DNA from: Choristoneura fumiferana
Lineage: Eukaryota; Arthropoda; Insecta; Lepidoptera; Tortricidae
DNA length: 64,000 nt
Assembly: GCF_025370935.1 (NCBI RefSeq)
Contig: NC_133497.1
Coordinates: forward strand, 7,270,389 to 7,334,388
Direction: 5' to 3'
Position numbers and translations under genes: made by a program. Positions within the stretch are counted from its first letter, which is position 1, and each line of letters starts with the position of its first letter. This document shows, in pieces, positions 1 to 12,300 of this stretch. The notes beneath the pieces were generated by a model, which saw only the letters and a list, made by a program, of their open reading frames with translations, did no database searches and was not told the origin of the DNA.

Positions 1-156
1 TTTGCATTTTGTCTTAAGCAACATTTTTTTTTTCTTTATTTAATTTTAAATATTCAATATCTTGTATTTTAAAAATTCTTCTACCTTGGTTTTTGTCAAA
101 CAATCAAACAAAAAATATATATTTTTCGGGAGCCCGTCTTAAATGAGCTAAATAAA
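1..156. other. 3' flank / 3' UTR of the CRAL-TRIO gene
   Basis: This AT-rich stretch holds no coding exon. On the minus strand it lies directly downstream of the CRAL-TRIO stop codon. The plus-strand TTTATT at 35-40 reads AATAAA on the minus strand, about 117 bases after the stop, so it is the likely polyadenylation signal. The 66-codon minus-strand frame that crosses this area is a shadow of exon 6 in another frame. Confidence 0.55.
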
Positions 157-308
157 CTAATCGACGTTGAGTGCCCTGAAGGTGCCGGGCACTCCGAACA
201 TGGAGTTGTCGAGCGCAGCGCGCCTGCGCGATTCGTCCGTCCCCGCTTTCTGCATCTCCTTCAAGTGCATGATGTACTCCTCGCTCGAATGTACTTCCAT
301 CCATGCAT
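157..308 (-). CDS. CRAL-TRIO gene, exon 6 (last coding exon)
   Basis: The acceptor CAACAG ends at 309 and the exon opens in phase 1, its first two bases completing the G left by exon 5 to give Asp. It encodes about 49 residues (starting AWMEVHSSEEYIM, ending TFRALNVD) and stops with TAG at 159-157. The segment lies C-terminal of the lipid-binding fold, where the family is variable and rich in charged residues. Confidence 0.82.
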
Positions 309-3300
309 CTGTTGAATTCATAAGTAGTACAGAAAACTGCTAAAAAAACTGTAAAAAATGTCCCAAGTTCGATAGTGATCTAGTTGGTTAATTTTGTTGA
401 TGTCATGTTTTACCGTGAATTTTGTCCAGGGATATGTCGTCGCCACCAAAGTCCTTCGGGAGCATGTACTTGGGCACGCGTTCGTAGATCTCTTCGATAT
501 CTTATGTACTCGATGCGGGAAGTTATCTTCGGACTAAGCACTTGCTAAACAAGGAGACGATAGCTTCAACAGTTTTCGATGGCGTTAGAAGTTGATTGAC
601 TTTATTCGGGTACCATATCCTTTCTGGAACAAAACAAAGGGTGAGCAAATCGAAGGAAAATAAGTTTGTACTTAGTAATTTTTGAGGGTTTCGTATACGA
701 AAGATGGTAAACTGAACCCTATTAATGTCGCTACCATGTCAGTCAGTCTTTCCGTCACAGACGGGGCTTGGAAACCCGTTTATTAACAATTCAAAACCGG
801 TTACAGCTATATTTGGAGAGTGGATTGAAAATGGCTATATCTTGATGGACCGTTCTTATTTTCTAATTCAAAATGGCATAAATATTGTTACGGCGGTGGG
901 TTAGGTGGAAACTTTGATCGTGCTTTTCGACCCATTGGAGGCGTTTTCAGTAGGCTGGAATACGGTTTCAGACCGTTTCAGAGGATGCTCTATCACATAT
1001 TAGTTTATCAAAATTTCACCCAAGTTACCGTTATTTTCAGGCGCCTGAAACATGTTTTCAGTCCGTTTCAGGCCACCCTCTATCCGATTACGCCATAACC
1101 TGAAAACCCGTTTTCAGGCGTTTTCAGGACCCCTTATGGGCCTCTGAAGTACATTTCAGTATATGGCGAAATTTTCCATAGGAGTGAAAGAGATAGCACG
1201 ATTAGAAAGAGACAGCTATACTGAGAACATTCGAGAAGGTGTGTGACAAGGATAGCCTATATGTGTGAGAGGAACAGACTGATAATCCTGTTTCCGGAAT
1301 ATTCTAGTAACTGTGTGAGAGAGATAGCACATGAAAGAGACAGACACTCTACTCGTTTCCGGAACATTCGAGATATAGGTATGACGTCCTAGCTGGACTG
1401 TTCTCGAACTTTGTGGACCGATTCACCCGGGGGTATATAAGCCGGGTGAGGTTGCGGCGGAGGACAGTTTTCGAATGCGATACCGAGCGATAAACATCGA
1501 AGAGAATCAAAGCGACTCGTAAGTGAGTTTTAGAGTGCGAAATTACTGTGAACTGTTTTTAAGTGTTTTGTAAAGTTAAGTAACAGTGTGAAAATAAATC
1601 CTACTCTTATTCATCGGTGTTAAAAGTGCTTTTCAATCACGAACCCACCCCACGAACATAACATTTGGTGTCAGAAGTGGGATTGAAAATGCCGCTTACT
1701 CCGCGAGAAGAAGAGAAGGAGAGGATGCAGACCCGAAGCCGCGCCGCAGCTGGGGACCCTACAGACACCGCCGCAGCGTCAGATACAGCGGCGGCAGTAT
1801 CCCCAAAGCCGGAAATAGACGTCAACGCGATTCTGGTCCTCCTGAAAGAACAAGCTAGAAGGCAGGAGGAACAAGCTAGAAGGCAGGAGGAACAAGCTAG
1901 AAGGCAGGAGGAACAAGCTAGAAGGCAGGAGGAACATGCTAGAAAGCAGGAGGAACAAGCTAGGATTCTACAGGAGGAACAAAAGAACCAGTTTGAACTC
2001 CTCCGTGAGGTACACGACGCAGCCGCAGAATGGAAAATGGAGATGGCTGAGGTCCAGGATAAAATTGTGGCAGTTGACATTAAAGTCGAAAATCACGAAA
2101 AGCGCCTCAACGGTGTCAATGAAAAGGTAGAAGGCCACGAGAATCGCCTGCAGAAGTTGGAGATTAAAGTGGCCAACGGCACCACTAGTTTATCGGGTGC
2201 ACCAGCCACAGGAGGTGAAAAGTTAAAATTACCTCCATTTGATGGTACCTCTTCATGGGCCGCATACAAGCACCAATTCGAGTTGGTTGCCGAAACGAAT
2301 GGCTGGAGCAAGGATTATGCTAAAACGGCACTGAGTTTGGCGCTACGGGATGAAGCTCTCACTGTCTTGGAAACGTTGGGGAAGAATAAGACATACGACC
2401 GTCTCCTTGAAGCTTTAGAGGCACGCTTCGGTGACAGTCATCTAGAGCACGTCTACAGAGCTCAACTGAAGGATAGGATCCAGGGTCGTAATGAGTCATT
2501 ACAAAAGTGGGCCCTAGAAATAGAGAAACTGGTCCAAAAAGCATACCGAGATTCATCCTCTTTTACGGATGGAATGCTAGTGCAGACATTCATAGATGGG
2601 ATTCGAGACTTTGAAGTGAGGGCTGCTGTACGACTGGGTCACCACGGGAGTTTGAAGGATGCGCTTGCCCATGCCCTCGAGGTGGAAGCTGTACGTCAGG
2701 ACCCAACAAGATCCTTCAGGGTGCGTGAAGTTGCTGTCAGGGAGCCGATTGCTCCACCTCGAGAAACGGAACCTCGATGTTACAACTGCGGGGAACGAGG
2801 ACACATGCAATCTGGCTGCCCGAAAAGATATTGGAGGCGACGAGACTCGGACCAAATGGAGAGGCCAGCAAGCTCTGGTAATCCAGAGCGGCAGCAGCAG
2901 GGAAACGAGTAAAAGCCAGGACTATGGGACGAGTGCTGGCTGGTGGTCAAAATGTCCCAGTTATGATCTCCCAGGCGAACAACGGGAACAGTCTGGCTGT
3001 CAAAGGAGAAATTGGTGAAGTGCCATGTCACCTTACTATCGACACTGGAGCTTCTCGGACTGTGATCAGTTCTCGACTGCTAAAACACCTGATCAGAGAT
3101 CATCTAGTCCGACCAATGCATCTTCAGCTGCAAACGGCTACCGGCCAGAACATTTCCGTCCAAGGGGAGCAAGAAGTGTCAGTAAAGATTGGAGAAAAGA
3201 AGTACTGGCACAAAGTCATCATTGCTGACATCGTAGACGACTGTATTATTGGTCTAGATTTTATGAGGAAGTACGAATGTAAGATCGACTTGAAAGGTGG

Positions 3301-6300
3301 CGTGCTAAAATTTGGGGCTTATGAAGTTCCTATGGAGGGTGAAGTGGGTGGACATGTCTTCTGCGCTAGAAGGACTACACTTCAACCGAGATCGCAAGCC
3401 CTAGTTCCAGTGAAGTTGCCATATGGTATGAGACGAGGATCTCATTCCTGCATGTTAATAGAGAAAATAGCTGGCAGTAAGCCGTGGATACCAGCTCGCA
3501 CAGTGGTAAGGACGTCATCTGCAGCATTTATAAGGGTTCTTAATTTAAGTGACACTCAACACGTCTTAAATAAGGAACCCTTATGGGAACATGCGAGGCA
3601 ATCTCTTGGATACGGAGTTGCCATGGGCCAAGCGAGAACAAGTTGCAAGAAGAAGTTGTGGATATTGGAAAATTATTGGAAAACTGCGAGAATGATCTCA
3701 CGGAGGAAGAACTTCTAAAGGCGCGTAATCTACTAAAGCGCTATAGGAGTGTCTTCTCTGCACATGACAGTGATATCGGAGAACTGGAGTAGTGCAGCAC
3801 GAGATCGACACTGGAGATGTCATGCCTATTCGACAGCGACCTCGGCGAGTTCCAGTAGCTCGAGAAAAAGAAGTCGAAGACATGATCAAGGAAATGAGGA
3901 GGGACAAAGTAATAGAACCGTCAACCAGCCCTTGGTGTTCTCCGGTAGTCTTGGTGAAAAAGAAGGATGGAACTATGAGATTTTGCGTTGACTATCGTAG
4001 ACTCAACGACGTGACCAAGAAGGACAGTTATCCATTGCCAAGGATAGACGACACGTTGGACACTTTAAACGGCATGAAATGGTTTTCCACCTTGGATTTG
4101 AAAAGTGGATACTGGCAAGTGGAAATCAAGGACAAGGATAAAGAGAAAACAGCCTTCTCAACTGGTAAAGGACTTTGGCAGTTTAATGTTATGCCGTTTG
4201 GGTTGTGCAATGCACCGGCAACTTTTGAGAGGTTAATGGAGCAAATACTTGCCGGCCTCCTGGGTGATACTTGCCTAGTGTATCTGGATGACATCATAAT
4301 TGTAGGTAAAATTTTGATGACCACCTTAAGAAACTGGAGCAAGTTTTGTCCAAGTTGCGTGACGCAAATTTAAAACTAAGTCCGAAGAAATGCTCATTCT
4401 TCAAGCGTAAGGTTAACTACTTGGGACATGTAATTTCATCAGAAGGCATCCAGACAGACCCTGAGAAGATAAGTGCAGTTAAGGACTGGCCAACACCGAA
4501 AGACAAGACAGCAGTGCGTGCCTTTTTAGGACTTTGCTCGTACTATCGACGATTTGTGAAGAACTTCTCGGATATAGCAAAGCCGTTGCACCAGCTGACG
4601 GAAGAGAAACGACCATTTAATTGGGATGAACAGTGTGCAGCAGCCTTCTCAGATCTCAAACAGAGACTTTGTGAAATACCTGCGTATTCGTTTGCGAACA
4701 GTTGATCGACGACGCTCTTGACGTACGGTCGCGCTTACCAAATGTTTATTCGCGCTTGCGTATTTAAGTGCCCTGTAAAATGGTCAACTGCAAAGGGTGT
4801 AAAAAGTTCATGACAATCACAAAAGGAGATGCAGTGAAGTGCAAAGGAAAGTGTGGAGATGTGTATCATAGAATGTGTGTAAAAGACAAACGGTTACTTA
4901 AAGACGAAATTTGTGTAATTGTGCGGAAAGTATATGCATTACCCCGGACAAAAAGCAATTGCATAAATATCGAACCGCAATCAGCCGCTATGGAAGACTA
5001 CTTAGCCAGTGAACGATAAATTGGGCACGCTTCGAGATATTCAGATCAAACTCGCAGACCTCACCAAAGCGGTAGAATTTTATGCCGAACAATATCAAAA
5101 TGGTCGAGTAAAGAAAGAAATCAGCGTAAAAATAAAAACCTCGAAAATAAAGTCGTTGACTTGTCACAAAAGAATATTCTGGAAAAATACACACAATCAT
5201 TGGAGAACGAATAGACGTGATGAAATAAAGATAAAGAAAAAAAACCTGGAAATTATTGGTCTGATTGAGAAGGACAACGAAAACTTGAGAAATAATATTC
5301 CAGAAATTGCGAAAACAGATAGGAGTTAACGACAATCTTGTGGAATCGCATGGAGGGTAGGACTAAAAACAAGTCGAACGATAGCAACAATGCCGGCGGC
5401 GAGAAAAAACGGCCGCCGCGACCGCGCATCGTCATCGTTCGCATGACGTACGCGCTGCGCGGGAACATTGGTTGAGCAAACGGAAGACCCCGCTAAACAA
5501 CATGCACATAAACATGGGCCCGAAGAAGCCAAATATACATCAACGAGGACGTTTCAAAGAAAATTCGAGAATTATTTAAAGAGACTAAAAGGCAGCTTAG
5601 AGATAGTTATAAATATATATGGATACAGAAAGGCAGAATTTAATCAGAAAAGAACAACAGGGGTCGAAGATATGCCAAATACGTACGGAAAAAGATATAC
5701 AGGAGTACGTACAAAAATAATGAAATAGCACATAGCGTTAGTTATATAACTTAGGTACCTACTATCAGCCTACTTGGGATGCAATATGTTAAAATATTTT
5801 CAACGTTCAACCCATTACATAACCTAGATACAATCACAATTACTCAGGAACATAATAGATATACTGATATAAGCACCTGGAGTAAGTATTAATCAGAAAA
5901 CAGATATGAAACTATGTACCATACAATTAAATATAAGATCGCTTCGAAAACACTTCAGTACTGTCTTACGCTTTTGGAACCTGTGCTCGACAGACTACAC
6001 ATAATAATCCTAACTGAGATAAATATAAAACAATGTGAATCACCCTGTATAATATACCTAACTTTGATATGTACCCCAATACGAGAGAGACGCGAGAGGA
6101 GGAGGAATAATGTTTACCTTCGAAATACTCTAACATGGACGCACAGTATACATCAAATATGGATTGTGAAATAACACACGGCAAAATAGTGGTGAATTAC
6201 TTTATACCTAATAGCAGTGTACCGACCGCCAAGCTCAAGTAAACAAAACTTTTCCGAACGATTGGAGATTTATTTAAGAAAATACCCATTGAAATGAATG

Positions 6301-9300
6301 TTATCTACACGGCGACATAAATATAAACCTATGCAATGACCTACAACCACAAGTTATTGAATACAAGAATACAATGTCTAGCCACGGTCTACAATGCGCG
6401 TATGAAGAGGTCACCCGAGAAGAGGTATACGGGGAACAGCTGACTGCGTCATGCCTAGATCATGTATGACCCGCTTATATACCTATCATCATTCAACGTT
6501 CGTGCTCGCGGTGGAAAGATCTCCGATCACTATTTAACTGGTATAGTATTGTGCGAGGAAGACAAAAGGAGTGCGGCGTAGGCAAAAAGAGCAGTGAGGT
6601 ACGTCCTGTGAAAATAAAATTAGTACGGGAAAAACTTATGAATATCGATTGGACAGAACTGTTAAAAATTGAATGCCCTTTATTGTTATATGAATCTTTG
6701 CGAGTAACTTTCAGTGATATTTATAATAGTTGTACAAAAAATGTAAAAATACCAAACAAAAGAAGTACGCAACCGTGGGTCACTCAGGAGTTATTGTTTT
6801 TTATAGAAAAGCGTGATGACCTATTTCGAAGGTGGAAATCTGCTCCAAAATCCAAATCTCACAGACTACAATACACTCGATATAGAAACAAAGTTAATAA
6901 AAAGATTGAAGCGGCTAGAAATAAATATAGGCAAAATATAATAATAGATTGTAAAAAGGATTTTAGAAAGATATGGGAAAACATAAACACTTGGATAGGT
7001 AAACAGCCAAATAATATTGATAAGACAATACTGCAATATTTGGGCAGAGATAATGATATTTATTCGGTTTGTAATAATTTCACGAAAACTTTCACACAGG
7101 AAATAGAAAATATTAAACATAAATGCAATGTAACTTTTTTGAATAGGACAGAATATGTCAAGGAATGTAATTTATCTTTTAGATTCAAAAAAATACTACC
7201 TCTGGAGATAGAAAAAATCATAGATTGTTTATCTGATGAAAAGGCACCCGGATATGATGCAATCAGGGTACAGGATGTTAAATTTGTTAAAGAAAAAATA
7301 AGTCCAATATTAGCAAAATTTATTAATATGTGTGTTGAGAAAACATCATACCCGGATGCCTTAAAATACTCTGTCATTAGGCCAATATACAAAACCGGTT
7401 GTCATATGGATTACTCTAACTACAGGCCAATAGCTATCTTATCGGTGATAAATAAAATTGTGGAAAAAGTAATCTTAAAACAAATAACATTATATTTAGA
7501 ACAATATAACATACTTTCAATTAATCAACACGGTTTCAGGAAGCATAAAAGTACTTCTACGGCATTAGCACAGTTCTCTAATGACATATGTCATAAACTA
7601 GATGACAGAAAAACATGTAGTAGCCATTTTTATCGACTTCAAAAAAGCGTTTGACACACTCGAACATAACGTTCTTTTAAAAGCCATGTACGAGTGTGGC
7701 ATTCGCGGACTGATCAACGATTGGTTTAAGCAATATCTGTATAACCGAAAAATGATCACGGAAATAACAAAAGTGCGTGGAGACGAAGCGCTTATCTCGG
7801 GTGGCGTGCCAACCGGTTCTGTATATGGGCCAGTAGGCTACATAATGCACGTAAACAGTATATGCAATATTATTAAAAACTGTAATATGTATATGTACGC
7901 GGACGATATGTGTATAATCTACGCGAGCAACGACCAGCAAAAAATTGAACATTGTATTCAGGCAGACTTAGAAAATATAATTAAATGGTCACATGACAAT
8001 GGAATTATTATAAACATGTCAAAAACAAAGGGCATGCACATATCGTCCCCACATAATCAAAAGAAATGTATACGGTATAATATTATAGGGCATACATACG
8101 ACTGCCTACACGCATCAACACAGAACTGTACTTGTAAACCAATTGAATTTGTTGAATCTTTTAAGTACTTGGGGCTAACCATAGATAGAACGTTTAGTTG
8201 GAAGTTACACATACAAACTCTCTGTACCAAATTGAGATATATTTATGTCTCAGTCTTACAGCTTCAAAAATATGTGAACCGCAAAACTTTACGAACTTTG
8301 TACTGTGCATTAGTAGAATCGCATATAGACTATGGTTTAATAGCGTATGGGCGAACATTCAAGACGCAGCTGGATATGATTAAAAATATACAAATCAGGT
8401 ACTTAAAATTATTAATAAACCCCAAACAGAAGCAATCTTGTAACAAAGAATACGAAAAGCTGTTTAAAATATGTAAGATCTTACCTGTAAGTGAAAAATT
8501 TAAATTACTAGCGGCATCATACAACTATAAAAAAGAACCTTTTATATGCAAATTACCGGATGATAAATATGTAGCAAGAAGAAAACCTAAATTATTCCCT
8601 GATAAATATAAAGCAACTAACTACTATGGAGAACGCACATTTGAGTACATGGCTCCAAAAATTTATAACGCCCTACCGCAGAAGTTGTTTGATGAGAAAA
8701 TTAGAATAAATAATTTTATAAATAATGTCAAAAAAATCCTTATAGAGAACTATTAGGATAGGTACTCAGAGGCAGTGATGGGTGCCGGTTGTGGACCAAT
8801 TATTCATTCAGTACGGTATTTGACTATTTTGTATATGTTTTATAAATTAAAACTACAAGATGCCTGTTATTGAATAGAAAAACAATTGTTAAGCTACCTT
8901 TTCAAATGGCAAAGTTATAAAGGTTTTAAATTCAAGATTAGACAGAGAAAGACATACTGGCATGTGACGTCACACGCCAGTACCGCCATACTTGCTGCAT
9001 AGAGAAAAGCGTTTGAGAAAGAGACAGGTATATAGATTTTTCAAAAAATCACTATAAGTCCAGTTTTCAACCGATTTAAATTTTCTCTTCGCTAAACACT
9101 AGGTATCTGTTTATCTATATTTTCATAATAATATTAAGATATGGCAAAATCAGGAGTTGTCAAATACCGTATTGGTATACGATTGGTACCCAACTTTTCG
9201 CTGCTTTTGGACCTTACGGGAATAAAATTTTAAATTGCATGCTTAGTATTAATTATATACCTATTAAATAATTCCGCATGAATATAAATAATTAGTTGTA

Positions 9301-12300
9301 AGACACAAGTGTATCAAGAATTCAAGAGCATTCTAACTGCCAACAAACTGCTACGCAGTTTGGCAGTGTAATTTACTCTGTAATAATTTAAATGTGTCAT
9401 TATGAAATAAACGATTAATAATAATAATAGGTGTAAATTCGTGAGCGATAGGTCACTTTTACTGAGGACAGAAGAATAGATCCAGTTCCTTTTTGATGAT
9501 GTTGAGTTCAAGGGAGCGAGCTAGGCGGCTCGCCCTAGCGAATGGAAATGTCAATGCCAGAACGCGCGCTGCAGTGTCGCGCGCTGCCCCCTACGTTGCC
9601 AAACGTATACCCGTACCCTATCCGGAGTCTGGAACAGGCTCCACTCCTGCTATGTTACGTGAAAGGCGTGCTGAGCTTGCTGTCAAACGGTCTATGCCGT
9701 TGGATCAAGTGGGCTGGAACGGCTTCATCGAAATAACTGATGAGTGCATGCTTGGAAGTGCCCTCTTTGGAACAAGAACTGCAAATTGGGAACGCTTAGA
9801 GGTATCAGTGCCCATGAAAAAGGCGAGGAGGACCTATGGCGTAAAAGTCAACTCGCACAAAGACTTCAGCACCATGCGCGTCACTTTCGCATCTAATGCG
9901 AGGGACGTGAGTATACTATCCCTAAATCTCAGTTATTTTACTGATGAGACTTTGGAACGATACGTCACTGAACATCGCCTCTTGGCAGAATTGATAAGAA
10001 AGATCTCCCAACAAGCTTCGGTGGCAGGACGTTGGCTACCAACTTTCGCTCCAGACCTTGCCACCATCGAGCACGTACTAAACGTGGTCGAAATTGAACG
10101 TTTTAGTAGTGATGATTTCACATACAATACACAACTTCCTCTGAAAGTCACGACACTGGGGCAGTGGTTTGTTTCTCTCCTTTCAGAAAGGATCAGGAGA
10201 GGAACACGGAGACCCGTGTCTCTTCGTACTCTTCTGTATGCTATATCATGGTGTGCACAGCTGCATTTGGACAAGGACGAGAAGACATTACACAAGAGCG
10301 CAACCTTCATCAAGTTCTGGCTAATTACAGCCACTTGTGATGACTGCCTTTACAAATCTCTCAGAGAGTTGAAACCTCTCTACTCTGCGAGGTACTCGCT
10401 GGCCGCTGCTGACTCCTTTGCTGCATATGTAAGGGTTCCAGACCTACGACACACTCTTCGGGTGGGGCAATGCTCCGAATCTCTTGATGAGCTCATAAAT
10501 ATGTTGGAATCCCCGAGAGAGTCGTTCGTCAAGACTTTCGGGGTACACTCCTTCCTCACCTCTCCTTTCGCACGGGTAGCGGTTCAGGTGGAGGTGGTAG
10601 TGGATAGGGATGCGCTTCCTCAACTTCATAAGATGAGCGGTCGGGAGGCGACTACGTTGTTAGTCGTTCTTGACCTGCATGCCCGGGTGCTTCGCGCTTC
10701 TGAATGGAACCACTCTCAAACCGCTTTCTCCACGTGGATTAGAGAAAGAAGACTAGATCAAGGGAACAGATCCTGTCACAGATCATTATTGATTTGCATA
10801 TGATGTCTACAAGGTCGGCGGCCTTAGAGACAACAGTGGCGCATTTTCTACTCTTACTATCATTAGGGAGACTATCGCGAGAGATGTACAGCGCGTACGT
10901 TGAGGCAAAAAGATCACGAAGAATCAGCGCTCAGGAGTTCATCTCTGAATACGCATTTCTTCACGCTGTTACCCCTGACATGGGCGCTTTCGCCAACGCC
11001 TTTATGGAGAAATTCATGGGAGGGACTCACGAGGAGCGCGCGGCTCTACTCAAGTTCGAGTCTCCACCATCAAATGACCAGTATGATTACTTAGTGGAGC
11101 CGTGTGACTTAGGAAGCAAATGGAGCTTACATTTAGAAGGAGATAATGACGACCAGCTTGGCTACGACGGGTCGTCAGTTTCGTTTCAGCGTTCTGAAGC
11201 GCAGGATACAGAGCTGGAGAGCATTGCAGATCAGCTCTTTGATCAGTCAATCGGCGACGAGCCAGAAGAACCTGTTAGCGTTGACATTCATCGTGCGCTT
11301 CTCAACATGGGGATGCAGCTCCCTGAAGCCGCACCCTATGAGAAAGGCGAATCAACTCAAGCCCATGAACAAACAGTCAATATGGTCACCTCTACAGTAC
11401 AGTGACCAAGAGCTACTGGGCGCAATGGGAAAGTCTGATTATGCACAATGGCGTACTGTGTAGGAAATGGGAGTCAGCGAACGGAAAGGATGCTCACCTT
11501 CAAGTGGTCGTACCAAGAAAGAGAGTTAGCGACGTTTTAAGATCCTTTCATGATGGCATTTCCGGCGGGCATCTGGGAGTAAAAAAGACTCTGATGAAGA
11601 TTCGACAACGCTTTTACTGGATACACTGTCGGGAAGATGTGGAAGACTGGTGTAGGAAGTGTACTAGCTGCTCGTCGGTCAAGGGGCCACATACACGCAG
11701 TAGAGGTGCGCTTAAAGTTTATAATGTGGGGGCACCTTGGGAAAGAATTGCTTTGGACGTCGCAGGCCCGTTCCCGATCTCTGACCGCGGAAACAAGTAC
11801 ATCCTTGTGGTCATGGACTATTTCACCAAATGGCCTGAAGTGTTTGCCATTCCAAATCAAGAGGCAGTCACAGTAGCGGAAACGGTAGTGGCTGAAGTAT
11901 TTTGTCGGTATGGAGTACCTCTTGAAATCCACAGCGATCAGGGAAGAAATTTTGAATCTCTGGTGTTTCAGGAGACTTGCCGAGTCATGGGAATTCATAA
12001 AACTCGGACTACGTCCTATCATCCACAGTCAGACGGGATGGTCGAAAGATTCAATCAGACTCTGGAACGACATTTGGCCAAAGTAGTTGACAGCCATCAA
12101 AAAGATTGGGACAGGCATATTCCACTCTTTTTAATGTCATATCGGACCGCAGTTCACGAAAGCACGGCCGTGACACCTGCGTGTGCTAATTTTGGAAGAG
12201 AATTGCGGTTACCTGCGGATCTACTGACAGGACGACCTCCAGCTGCACCAAAGACGATTTCAGAGTATGCAAGTGAACTGCGAAACCGGATTGATGGTGT

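Larger units (their letters stand above)
886..1663 (+). repeat. 5' LTR of the Gypsy element
   Basis: 778 bp, beginning TGTTACGG and ending CATAACA (terminal TGTTA/TAACA inverted repeat). It matches the 3' LTR by eye over its whole length except one C in a CCCGGGGG run. The first 300 bases (U3) hold many copies of a TTTTCAGG/CCTGAAA motif. Confidence 0.93.
4690..9431 (+). mobile_element. PHD-finger LINE (CR1/L2-group-like), inside the Gypsy element
   Basis: A non-LTR retrotransposon about 4.7 kb long. Order: short 5' leader, ORF1 with a PHD-like zinc finger, remains of an apurinic endonuclease, and a long reverse transcriptase without RNase H. The 3' untranslated region is about 670 bp and ends in TAATAATAATAATAG. 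The reading frames are broken in several places, more heavily in the 5' half. The left edge is uncertain by some 20 bases because the flanking Gypsy domain does not resume on the right, so no target-site duplication can be read. The clade is inferred from the PHD finger, the absence of RNase H and the short-repeat tail. Confidence 0.78.

Noticed and set aside
1848..1965. CRISPR-like array
   Set aside because: The units are contiguous with no spacers and are coding; the DNA is eukaryotic.
1637..2080. 147-codon minus-strand ORF rich in Ser and Cys
   Set aside because: It is the shadow of the gag 21-bp repeat read on the other strand; repeats keep frames open by chance.
9493..11405. Calling the unknown ORF a nucleoprotein of a named virus family
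   Set aside because: I could not match any family motif by eye; only length, position and helical character suggest it.
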